Origin: Flavobacterium crocinum
Lineage (GTDB): Bacteria > Bacteroidota > Bacteroidia > Flavobacteriales > Flavobacteriaceae
Length of the DNA stretch: 64,000 nucleotides
Direction of reading: 5' to 3'
Assembly (NCBI RefSeq): GCF_003122385.1
Contig: NZ_CP029255.1
Location: forward strand, 2,604,001-2,668,000
Each line of letters opens with the position of its first letter. Positions within the stretch are counted from its first letter, which is position 1. The position numbers and the translations under genes were made by a program. Under the pieces are notes generated by a model that was given only the letters and a program-made list of their open reading frames with translations, was not told the origin of the DNA and did not search any database. Shown piece after piece: positions 15,764-23,814 of this stretch.

Positions 15764-18670
15764 ATGTCAAACCAAGAGTTACAGCAGTTATCCGAATCAT
15801 TAGAAGGAACACTTTTATATGATGATCTTCATAAAACACTTTATTCTACCGATGCATCGGTATACAGAATTAGGCCAAATGCTGTGGCACTGCCAAAAAC
15901 TACGGCAGACATCAGTAAGTTAATTCGCTTTGCGTCGAAACACAATATTTCTGTTACGCCCAGAACAGCCGGAACTTCATTGGCAGGTCAGGCGGTTGGA
16001 GACGGATTGGTAATAGATGTTTCGAAACATTTCACTAAAATACTTGGATATGACGAAGCAAAGAAAACCGTTACGGTGCAGCCAGGAGTAATTCGTGATG
16101 AACTGAATTTATTCTTAAAACCTTATAATGTATTTTTTGCTCCAATCACTTCGACTTCAAACCGAGCGATGATTGGCGGAATGGTGGGAAATAATTCTTC
16201 AGGAACCACTTCGATTCGTTACGGCGTAACGCGTGATAAAATTGTTGAGGTAAAAACGATTTTGAGTGACGGAACAGAAGTAGCTTTTGGCGAACTGACT
16301 TCTGCTGAATTTATGGAGAAGACAAAAGGAGATACTTTAGAAAATAAAATCTACAAAAGCGTTTACGACGAACTTTCGATAAAGGAAAATCAGGAAGAAA
16401 TTATAAGAGAATTTCCAAAACCGGAAATCCATAGAAGAAATACAGGTTATGCCGTTGATATTCTTTTAAAATCAGAATTATTTGGCGGAACTGAATCAAC
16501 AGTAAACTTAGGAAAACTACTTTGCGGAAGCGAAGGAACTTTGGCTTTTACAACCGAAGTTACTTTAAAAGTAGATGATTTGCCGCCGGCTCATAATATT
16601 ATGGTTGTGGCACATTATCATACCATTCAGGAATCTTTAGAATCTGTTGTGGTGGCAATGAAACATCATTTGTACACTTGTGAAATGATCGACGACACGA
16701 TTTTGGATTGTACTAAAACAAATCGGGAACACATTAAAAACCGTTTCTTTTTAGTTGGAGAACCAAAAGCAATTATGTTGTTTGAAGTTGCCTCGCACAA
16801 TTTAGAAGATGCAGAAAATCAAGCGAATGCGTTAATTGCAGATTTAGATAAACACAATTTTGGTTATGCCAGCGTTAAAATTTACGGGCCAGATATTGAT
16901 AAAGCCAACGAACTTAGAAAGGCCGGATTAGGTCTTTTAGGAAGTATTGTAGGCGACGATAAAGCAGCCGATTCTATCGAAGATACAGCGGTAGAATTAA
17001 GTGATTTACCAGCATATATTGCTGAATTTTCAGCCATGATGTTAAGCCACGGACAAGAAGCAATTTATTATGCACATGCCGGTGCAGGAGAATTACACCT
17101 TCGTCCGGTTTTGAACTTAAAGAAAACATCTGACTTAAAATTATTCAGAACCATTGCAACGGATGTGGCACATTTGGTTAAAAAATATAGAGGTTCGTTA
17201 AGTGGTGAACACGGAGACGGAATCGTACGCGGTGAGTTTATTCCGTTTATGATTGGGGATAAAAACTATGAATTGCTAAAGAGACTTAAATTAGCTTTTG
17301 ATCCAAACTCAGTTTTAAATATTGGAAAGATTGTCAATGCCCTGAAAATGGACGAAAACCATCGTGTTATTTCGGGAAGGGTAGAACCAGATATTAAAAC
17401 GTTTCAGGATTTCTCAGACAGTTTAGGAATTTTGCGTGCAGCTGAAAAATGCAACGGTTCTGGCGATTGCCGAAAAATGCCATCAGCAGGAGGAGCGATG
17501 TGTCCTAGTTATCGAGCAACCAGAAATGAGAAAGAAACCACTCGCGCACGTGCAAACGCTTTAAGAGAATATTTGACGTATTCTGAAAAAGAAAACAAAT
17601 TTGACCAGAAAGAATTATACGAAGTTTTTGAGTTGTGTGTAAGCTGTAAAGCCTGCGCCAGCGAATGCCCAAGTAACGTAGACGTTGCGACTTTAAAAGC
17701 CGAATTTTTATACCAATATCAAAAAGCAAACGGATTCTCAACTCGAAGTAAAATCTTTGCCAACAATGCCAAACTGAATAAAATGGGAAGTTTGTTCCCG
17801 TCAATTACGAATTTTATTTCGAATCAGTCATTGGTTAAAAAATCAATGGGAATTGCTCCTGAAAGACAGGTTCCGCTTTTAGCGAAAAAGACTTTTAGAA
17901 AATGGTATCAAAATCATAAGCCAACAGCAACAGATTTTCCAAATGGAAGATTGTATCTGTTTGTAGATGAATTCACGAATTATTACGATGTTAATATCGG
18001 GATTGATGCTTTCGAATTATTAACCAAATTAGGTTATCAGGTTTTGGTTGTAGATCATGAAGAAAGTGGCAGAACGTATCTGTCAAAAGGTTTTTTAGAA
18101 GAAGCGAAGAAAATCGCCAATCATAATGTAAATGTGTTTAAAGATTTGGTTTTAGCCAATGCGCCTTTAATTGGAATTGAACCTTCGGCTATTTTGACTT
18201 TCAGAGACGAATATCTCCGTTTGGCCGATGATAAAGAAGCTGCGGAAAAACTATCTCGAAATGCATTCACAATCGAAGAATTCTTCAAAAAAGAAATCAT
18301 AGACGGAAAAATAACTCCTGATTCATTTTCAGACGAAACTAAAGAAATTAAAATTCACGGACATTGCCATCAAAAATCTCTAAGTTCTGTTGAAGCTACT
18401 TTTGCCATGCTGAATTTGCCTAAAAATAATACAGTTACTATTTACAATTCAGGTTGCTGCGGAATGGCAGGTTCATTTGGATACGAAAAAGAGCACTACA
18501 AAGTGAGTATGCAGATGGGAGAAGATACTTTATTCCCAAAAGTACGTAACACCGCCGAAAATGTAAAAATTGCGGCTGCAGGAACAAGTTGTCGTCATCA
18601 AATTTATGACGGGACAAAACGTGAAGCACAGCATCCGGTTAGTATTTTGAGAAGCTGTCTAAAATATTAG
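15764..18670 (+). CDS. FAD-binding and [4Fe-4S] oxidoreductase, D-lactate dehydrogenase type
   Basis: A 968-residue fusion of a GlcD/Dld-like flavoprotein and a GlpC-like iron-sulfur half. The FAD-binding PCMH domain lies at about 20-270 ('TPRTAGTSLAGQAVGDG', 'IGGMVGNNSSGTTSIRYG'), then the FAD-linked oxidase C domain ends with 'GEHGDGIVRGEF'. Two cysteine clusters follow: 'CNGSGDCRKMPSAGGAMCPS' and 'CVSCKACASECP'. CCG motifs come near the end ('GHCHQKS', 'NSGCCGMAGSFGYE'). Such single-chain enzymes oxidise D-lactate, D-2-hydroxyglutarate or glycolate and feed the quinone pool. MurQ releases D-lactate, so D-lactate to pyruvate is the natural reading at this locus. The substrate itself is not proven by sequence. 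Confidence 0.85.
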   Translation: MSNQELQQLSESLEGTLLYDDLHKTLYSTDASVYRIRPNAVALPKTTADISKLIRFASKHNISVTPRTAGTSLAGQAVGDGLVIDVSKHFTKILGYDEAKKTVTVQPGVIRDELNLFLKPYNVFFAPITSTSNRAMIGGMVGNNSSGTTSIRYGVTRDKIVEVKTILSDGTEVAFGELTSAEFMEKTKGDTLENKIYKSVYDELSIKENQEEIIREFPKPEIHRRNTGYAVDILLKSELFGGTESTVNLGKLLCGSEGTLAFTTEVTLKVDDLPPAHNIMVVAHYHTIQESLESVVVAMKHHLYTCEMIDDTILDCTKTNREHIKNRFFLVGEPKAIMLFEVASHNLEDAENQANALIADLDKHNFGYASVKIYGPDIDKANELRKAGLGLLGSIVGDDKAADSIEDTAVELSDLPAYIAEFSAMMLSHGQEAIYYAHAGAGELHLRPVLNLKKTSDLKLFRTIATDVAHLVKKYRGSLSGEHGDGIVRGEFIPFMIGDKNYELLKRLKLAFDPNSVLNIGKIVNALKMDENHRVISGRVEPDIKTFQDFSDSLGILRAAEKCNGSGDCRKMPSAGGAMCPSYRATRNEKETTRARANALREYLTYSEKENKFDQKELYEVFELCVSCKACASECPSNVDVATLKAEFLYQYQKANGFSTRSKIFANNAKLNKMGSLFPSITNFISNQSLVKKSMGIAPERQVPLLAKKTFRKWYQNHKPTATDFPNGRLYLFVDEFTNYYDVNIGIDAFELLTKLGYQVLVVDHEESGRTYLSKGFLEEAKKIANHNVNVFKDLVLANAPLIGIEPSAILTFRDEYLRLADDKEAAEKLSRNAFTIEEFFKKEIIDGKITPDSFSDETKEIKIHGHCHQKSLSSVEATFAMLNLPKNNTVTIYNSGCCGMAGSFGYEKEHYKVSMQMGEDTLFPKVRNTAENVKIAAAGTSCRHQIYDGTKREAQHPVSILRSCLKY

Positions 18671-18701
18671 ATTTTAGAGTGTAGATATTAGATTTTTTTT
18701 T

Positions 18702-18848
18702 CACGCAGATTTTGCAGATTCACGCAGATTTTATTTTAGATTTAAATAAAATCTGCTCGAATCTGCTTAAATCATTTTAAATCTGCGTGAAAAATTATTT
18801 AGATAAAGATTGAAAAATCATTCTAATCCTTTTAATCTGTGGCAAAAA
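18702..18848. repeat. Intergenic repeat, ATCTGCGTGA / AATCTGTGGCA type
   Basis: The gap between the convergent dehydrogenase and GFOR-like genes is almost filled by this repeat: 'TTTTTCACGCAGATTTTGCAG', an internal copy 'CACGCAGATTTTA', the complement 'AAATCTGCGTGAAAAA', then 'CTTTTAATCTGTGGCAAAAAAG'. It could fold into a long stem and may serve as a two-way terminator. Confidence 0.7.
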
Positions 18849-18851
18849 AGA

Positions 18852-20009
18852 TCAAAGTATAATTTTCTTACCAGTTTCAGCCGCTTTATAAATAGCATTA
18901 ATAATTCTAACATCTTTAATTCCTTCTTCGCCAGTAATATGATTGGGAAGTTTTTTATTGGCTAAAATCACTTTACAAATCTCATCCATTTGGGTTTGCT
19001 GCTGATTGATAACCGGGAAATTAAATGGTTTCCCATCCGATCTTTTGCCTATAAAAGGACCATAACTGACAGCGGGACTCATTTCAAAGAAACCTTCATC
19101 TGCAGCAGCGTAAAATCTATCAATGCCAAAACCGTAAGAACTACTACAATTCGCAACAGCACCACTTGGAAATTCCATTTGCCAGGTAATATTTTCTTCA
19201 ACCTGAGAAAACCTGTTTTTGTTGTTTATATTTCCAAATTGTGCGGTAACAGCAATTGGTTCTTCGCCTAAAACATAACGCGAAACCTGAATGCAATAAA
19301 TTCCTAAATTAATCAAACAACCGCCTCCGGCCCATTTTTTAGTCAGTCTCCATTGGTTGCGGGCATTTAAATCGACTGGTTTATTTATGTCATGAACATC
19401 ATAAGTACTATAACCTAAACCAGTTTCAATATAACGAACCTGTCCTAAAACTTTTTCTTGTCCCAGACGTTTTATTTCTAGATGATTTGGTTCATAATGC
19501 AAACGATAACCCATTGCCAATTGCACGTTATTATCGTTACAGGCTTTTATCATTTCTTCGCAATCTTCAGCAGTAATCGCCATTGGTTTTTCTACGATAA
19601 CATGTTTTCCTGCTTTTGCAGCGCGAACAGTAAATTCTTTGTGCAATGCATTTGGAGTGACAACATAAACCATGTCAATATCTTTGTTTTTGGCAATTGC
19701 ATCGAAGTTTTCGTAATTGTATATATTCTTTTCAGGGATGTTATATTTTTTCTTCCATGCTTCGGCTTTAGAAGGTGTTCCGGTAACAATTCCCGCAAGT
19801 TGACAGTATTCAGAAACCTGTAGACCTTCAGCTAATAATGAAGCATAGTTTCCTAAACCGCATAAAGCAATATTTAATTTTTTTCCGGCGTAAGGCACAT
19901 GAGTTTTTTCTGTTTCGGTTATAAAAGAAGGAAGCGTAGTCATTGCTACCGAAGCTCCAACACCAAGTCCAAATTTATTTACAAAAGAACGTCTTGAGAT
20001 TTTTTCCAT
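18852..20009 (-). CDS. Tat-exported Gfo/Idh/MocA oxidoreductase, glucose-fructose oxidoreductase-like
   Basis: A 385-residue NAD(P)-dependent sugar oxidoreductase. It begins with a twin-arginine signal ('ISRRSFVNKFGLG', residues 4-16, then a hydrophobic stretch to about 32). The Rossmann domain follows ('ALCGLGNYA', 'VTPNALHKEF', 'VIVEKPMA'). The C-terminal domain ('QWRLTKKWAGGGCLINLGI', 'YVLGEEPIAVTAQ', 'ITGEEGIKDVRIINAIY') resembles Zymomonas glucose-fructose oxidoreductase, the classic Tat-exported member with tightly held NADP. It is convergent with the dehydrogenase gene. A periplasmic sugar or aminosugar substrate is likely but unidentified. The opposite-strand frame of 113 codons inside it is a shadow. 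Confidence 0.85.
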   Translation of the reverse strand: MEKISRRSFVNKFGLGVGASVAMTTLPSFITETEKTHVPYAGKKLNIALCGLGNYASLLAEGLQVSEYCQLAGIVTGTPSKAEAWKKKYNIPEKNIYNYENFDAIAKNKDIDMVYVVTPNALHKEFTVRAAKAGKHVIVEKPMAITAEDCEEMIKACNDNNVQLAMGYRLHYEPNHLEIKRLGQEKVLGQVRYIETGLGYSTYDVHDINKPVDLNARNQWRLTKKWAGGGCLINLGIYCIQVSRYVLGEEPIAVTAQFGNINNKNRFSQVEENITWQMEFPSGAVANCSSSYGFGIDRFYAAADEGFFEMSPAVSYGPFIGKRSDGKPFNFPVINQQQTQMDEICKVILANKKLPNHITGEEGIKDVRIINAIYKAAETGKKIIL

Positions 20010-20131
20010 AAAATAATTCTTTAAAATTAAATACTACTTAATTAGTAAGCTCATTTTGAGAAATGTTACATTTGTTCCAGAAATAGATTTAACTACAAAG
20101 AATACTAAGAGTTGAAGAAAAGATTAAATTT

Positions 20132-20290
20132 TTTTGCCACAGATTAATTAGATTAAAATGATTTTTTTATAAGGTTGGATTAAGTTTTTTAATCTGTGCG
20201 AATCCATTCAATCTATGGTAAAAAAATAATTCGAGAAATTAGTGGCAGAAAAAAAACTTAGAGTCTTAGCGACTTTGTGGCAGAAAAAAA
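20132..20290. repeat. Composite intergenic repeat (CACAGATT and TTAGCGACTT units)
   Basis: The 394-nt gap between the GFOR-like gene and the permease holds 'TTTTTTTGCCACAGATTAATT', 'AATCTGTGCGAATCC', 'AATCTATGGTAAAAAAA' and then 'CTTAGAGTCTTAGCGACTTTG'. Two repeat families seen separately elsewhere are joined here. No gene is visible in the gap. The right end carries the permease promoter. Confidence 0.6.
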
Positions 20291-20315
20291 CACCACTCAA
20301 AACAAAATCGTTTTA

Positions 20316-20354
20316 TATATTTGATTTAACGATAAAATTTGCATTATTTGCAAA
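20316..20354 (+). promoter_or_regulatory. Permease promoter and TTTGCA dyad
   Basis: TATATTTG (20316-20323) is a perfect -7 box. Just downstream TTTGCA (20338-20343) and TGCAAA (20349-20354) form a perfect inverted repeat with a 5-nt spacer, in the expected transcript leader. The dyad could be an operator for the permease gene. The binding protein is unknown. Confidence 0.45.
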
Positions 20355-20403
20355 ATAAAACAAAAACGACTGAATTAAATTAATTTATAACAGCAAAACA
20401 TAT

Positions 20404-22338
20404 ATGACATTTTCAAGTTTATTCCGAAAGAAAACAGTACAGGATATTCTGAAGCAGGTTGCACAGAACGAAACAGACGGTCATAATGCATTAGGAAAAC
20501 ATTTGACTACAAGGGATTTAACAGCTTTCGGAATAGCAGCTATTGTTGGAGCAGGAATTTTTAGTACAATTGGAAAAGCCAGTGCAGACGGTGGGCCAGC
20601 GGTAATCTTTTTATTCTTATTTACCGCTTTAGCATGTAGTTTTGCCGCTTTCGCTTATGCTGAGTTTGCATCTATGGTACCAGTTTCAGGAAGTGCTTAT
20701 ACGTATTCTTATGTAGCTTTTGGAGAATTAATTGCATGGATTATTGGCTGGGCATTAATTATGGAATATGCCGTCGGAAATATAACCGTTGCCATATCGT
20801 GGAGTGATTATTTTACTGGACTGCTCCAGAGTGGCGGAATCCATTTACCACAATGGATTCAGATGGATTATCTAACAGCTTCAAACGGATTTAAAGATGC
20901 CGAAGCTTTAATGCGAGGCGGAAAATCGTTTGAAAATTTAAGTACAGCTTTACAACAGGCACATACAGCCTGGACAACAGCTCCAACAATTGGATCTTTC
21001 CATTTTGTAACCGATTTGCCGGCGTTGTTTATTATTATCCTAATTACTGCTTTGGTTTACAGAGGAATGAAAGAATCTCGTAATGCGAGTAATTTAATGG
21101 TTGTGGTAAAACTTTGTGTGGTACTTTTAGTAATTGCAGTTGGAATATTTTATGTAGATACAGCAAACTGGAATCCTTTTGCGCCAAATGGAGTAGGAGG
21201 CGTTTTAAAAGGAGTTTCTGCAGTTTTCTTTGCTTATATTGGTTTTGATGCGATTTCAACAACTGCTGAAGAATGTAAAAATCCGCAGAGAGATTTACCA
21301 CGCGGTATGATGTGGGCAATTATTATCTGTACTATTTTGTACATTGCTATTGCCTTAGTTTTAACCGGAATGGTAAAATATCACGAATTAAATGTCGGAG
21401 ATCCTTTGGCATTTGTTTTTGATAAATTGGATTTAAAATGGATGTCAGGAATTATTGCGGTAAGTGCGGTAGTAGCAATGGCAAGTGTTTTATTGGTTTT
21501 TCAAATGGGACAGCCTCGTATTTGGATGAGTATGAGTCGTGATGGTTTATTGCCAAAGAAATTCTCTACTGTTCACCCAAAATTCAAAACGCCCTCTTTT
21601 GCTACAATTGTAACCGGTTTTGTAGTGGCAGTTCCAGCATTATTCTTAAACTTAACAATGGTAACGGATTTATGCAGTATCGGAACTTTATTTGCCTTTG
21701 TTTTGGTTTGTGCAGGAGTTTTGGTGTTACAAAACAAACCTGAAATTCCGAGAGGAAAATTCAAAACGCCTTATGTCAATTCAAAATTCATTTTGCCGGT
21801 ATTAATGATTGCAGGCTTGTATTATGCTTTTGCTTTCAACAATAAAGCGACAATGGCATTTATCAATAACGAACCACAGATTTACGATGCGACTTCGATT
21901 GTAACTTCTTTAGATAAATCAGAATCGGAGAAAGTTTTTAAATATTTAGAAAGCATCGAAGTAAACAATAAAACAGCTGAAACATCAGATTTAGAACATT
22001 TATTAGGGCAATATCAAGACGATGAAGCAAAGTATGCTGAAGTTGTAAAAGGATTGCCAATTGCAGATAATGCAAAATACGAATCTGGATTTAGTTTGTT
22101 CAAACACAAAATTCCAATGTGGATATTCTTATTTGTTTTGGTTGGATTAGCGGTTTGGGCATTCAGAAAAAATCTGTCTTTGATTCCGCTTTTGGGATTA
22201 ATCTGCTGTTTGTACATGATGGCCGAATTAAGTGTATGGAACTGGATTTATTTCACCGTTTGGTTAATAGTCGGATTGCTGATTTATTTTGGCTACAGCC
22301 GAAAAAATAGTAAACTGAATACTGAAAATATAGTTTAA
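20404..22338 (+). CDS. APC-family amino acid permease
   Basis: A 644-residue inner-membrane transporter of the cationic/neutral amino acid permease branch. The N-terminal 'LTTRDLTAFGIAAIVGAGIFSTIG' region carries the family's unwound helix-1 motif GAGIFS, and 'YAEFASMVPVSGSAYTYSY' marks helix 3. A further conserved block is 'FFAYIGFDAISTTAEECKNP'. Two unusual soluble parts are visible: a loop at about 141-204 and an 80-residue insert at about 488-568 between the last transmembrane segments ('TSIVTSLDKSESEKVFKYLES'). Eukaryotic CAT-like and bacterial YhdG-like transporters share the core. A terminator follows 18 nt after the stop, so it is a single-gene unit. Substrate not determinable. Confidence 0.88.
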   Translation: MTFSSLFRKKTVQDILKQVAQNETDGHNALGKHLTTRDLTAFGIAAIVGAGIFSTIGKASADGGPAVIFLFLFTALACSFAAFAYAEFASMVPVSGSAYTYSYVAFGELIAWIIGWALIMEYAVGNITVAISWSDYFTGLLQSGGIHLPQWIQMDYLTASNGFKDAEALMRGGKSFENLSTALQQAHTAWTTAPTIGSFHFVTDLPALFIIILITALVYRGMKESRNASNLMVVVKLCVVLLVIAVGIFYVDTANWNPFAPNGVGGVLKGVSAVFFAYIGFDAISTTAEECKNPQRDLPRGMMWAIIICTILYIAIALVLTGMVKYHELNVGDPLAFVFDKLDLKWMSGIIAVSAVVAMASVLLVFQMGQPRIWMSMSRDGLLPKKFSTVHPKFKTPSFATIVTGFVVAVPALFLNLTMVTDLCSIGTLFAFVLVCAGVLVLQNKPEIPRGKFKTPYVNSKFILPVLMIAGLYYAFAFNNKATMAFINNEPQIYDATSIVTSLDKSESEKVFKYLESIEVNNKTAETSDLEHLLGQYQDDEAKYAEVVKGLPIADNAKYESGFSLFKHKIPMWIFLFVLVGLAVWAFRKNLSLIPLLGLICCLYMMAELSVWNWIYFTVWLIVGLLIYFGYSRKNSKLNTENIV

Positions 22339-22356
22339 AAAGTGAAATTTTTATAG

Positions 22357-22390
22357 AAAAGCCGTTCTAAGTACTTCAGAACGGCTTTTT
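22357..22390 (+). terminator. Terminator after the permease gene
   Basis: A 12-bp stem (AAAAGCCGTTCT / AGAACGGCTTTT) is followed by TTGTTTTTTGG. Confidence 0.9.
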
Positions 22391-22485
22391 GTTTTTTGGA
22401 ATTTTTTATAGAAATATTCTTATGTTTTAAAAGCACTTTTCCTTAAGTTTGTTTTTAGTAAAAAATTAAAATTAATAAGTAATAC

Positions 22486-23580
22486 ATGGGTTTTCTTGAT
22501 AAAATATTGGGCAAAAAAGAAGCTCCAATACAATCTAATGCTGATTTTTGGAATTGGTTTTTAAAAAATGAAAAAGAGTTTTTTAAAACGGTTCAAAACG
22601 GAGAAAATATAAATAAAGAGTTTTTTGATAAACTAGTGCCAAAATTAGATGAAGTTCACGATGGTATTTATTTTTTAACTGGAATGTTTGATGATAAAAC
22701 AGCTGAACTAGTTTTTACTCCAGACGGAATTATTAAAAATATCTATGCAATTGAAGAACTAGTTCATAGTGCTCCTCAAATTGAAGGCTGGAAATTTACA
22801 GCTCTTAAATATGGGACAGATAAAGATGATTTTAGTATTAATTATGAAGGAGAAAAATTTTCTACAAATAATTTAAAATTTTATCCAACCATTCATAAAA
22901 ACTATCCTGATGAAATAGACCTTACTATTGTATATAATAATTATGTTGAAGAAAATAAATCGCAAATAACCAATGCGGTTTATATTTTCTTAGATAATTA
23001 TTTAGGCGAATTGCATTCAGTTACTTTAATAGATAATATGAAAGTACTGGGATCAAATGATATTTCTGAAGAATTGATTCCTATCGAAAAATTGAAAGAT
23101 TATTTAATTTGGAGAGAAAAGGAGTTCGTTGAAAAATACGAAGGAACGAGACATAATACAGAAAATGATGGTTATGCAAATTATGAAGGAAGAACTAAAG
23201 AGGGACTTATGGTTTTGTCTTTAATGAATACTACACTTTTAGAGTGGGATAAAAAAGCTTCGCATCCTTGGGTTTTTATCATTTCAATTCCTTTTGAAGA
23301 TTGTAATAATGGAGGATTACCTGATGAAAGAATGTACAAATTGTTAGATGAAATTGAAGAGGAAATAATGTCCGTCTTACCAGATTCAGATGGTTATTTA
23401 AATCTTGGGAGAGAAACAGTAAACAATAAAAGAGAAATCTTTTTCACTTGTAAAGACTTCAGAAAACCATCAAAAACTGCAGATCAATTAATCAAAAAAT
23501 ATGCTGGTTCATTTGATATAAGCTACGAAATCTACAAAGATAAATACTGGCAAACGTTTAGACATTACGAGCCAAGATAA
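22486..23580 (+). CDS. DUF695-like protein of unknown function
   Basis: A 364-residue soluble protein without signal peptide or membrane segment. The N-terminal half (about 1-205) begins MGFLDKILGKKE and is rich in acidic and aromatic residues. The C-terminal part (about 208-364), with 'MNTTLLEWDKKASHPWVF', 'NGGLPDERMYKLLDEIEEEI' and 'DISYEIYKDKYWQTFRHYE', looks like a DUF695 domain. The initial amphipathic MGFLDK... start is common in Bacteroidota proteins of unknown role. It stands alone between two strong terminators. DUF695-type domains occur in some immunity and effector-associated proteins, but nothing here supports such a role directly. Confidence 0.6.
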   Translation: MGFLDKILGKKEAPIQSNADFWNWFLKNEKEFFKTVQNGENINKEFFDKLVPKLDEVHDGIYFLTGMFDDKTAELVFTPDGIIKNIYAIEELVHSAPQIEGWKFTALKYGTDKDDFSINYEGEKFSTNNLKFYPTIHKNYPDEIDLTIVYNNYVEENKSQITNAVYIFLDNYLGELHSVTLIDNMKVLGSNDISEELIPIEKLKDYLIWREKEFVEKYEGTRHNTENDGYANYEGRTKEGLMVLSLMNTTLLEWDKKASHPWVFIISIPFEDCNNGGLPDERMYKLLDEIEEEIMSVLPDSDGYLNLGRETVNNKREIFFTCKDFRKPSKTADQLIKKYAGSFDISYEIYKDKYWQTFRHYEPR

Positions 23581-23585
23581 AGCAC

Positions 23586-23622
23586 AAAAAGCCGTTTTTA
23601 TAACCTTCAAAACGGCTTTTTT
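23586..23622 (+). terminator. Terminator after the DUF695-like gene
   Basis: Arms AAAAAGCCGTTTT and AAAACGGCTTTTTT enclose a short loop, 6 nt after the stop codon. Confidence 0.9.
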
Positions 23623-23729
23623 ATAAAAATCCGCTTAGAGAAAAATCTCCAGCGGATTCAAACAATCTAATAAAAATGTGCAAATTTATTTATAGAGGAA
23701 TGTTTGTTTTTATTTTGAATAATTTTTCT

Positions 23730-23812
23730 CACGCAGATTCCACAGATCTAGCAGATTTTTTTTATAGTTTCTATATAAATCGGCATAATCAGCCAAATCT
23801 GCGAGAGAAAAG
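23730..23812. repeat. Intergenic repeat, CTCACGCAGATT / AAATCTGCGAGAG type
   Basis: 'TTCTCACGCAGATTCCACAG' and 'CAAATCTGCGAGAGAAAAG' form an imperfect dyad that abuts the 3' end of the PLP enzyme gene. It may act as its terminator. Confidence 0.55.
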
Positions 23813-23814
23813 TT

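Noticed and set aside
17505..17804. 99-codon frame opposite the D-lactate dehydrogenase-type gene
   Set aside because: Antisense to the iron-sulfur half whose cysteine motifs are conserved. No independent evidence.
19482..19823. 113-codon open frame opposite the GFOR-like gene
   Set aside because: Fully inside a well-supported gene, strange composition (Phe/Cys/His-rich) and no start signal. A shadow frame.
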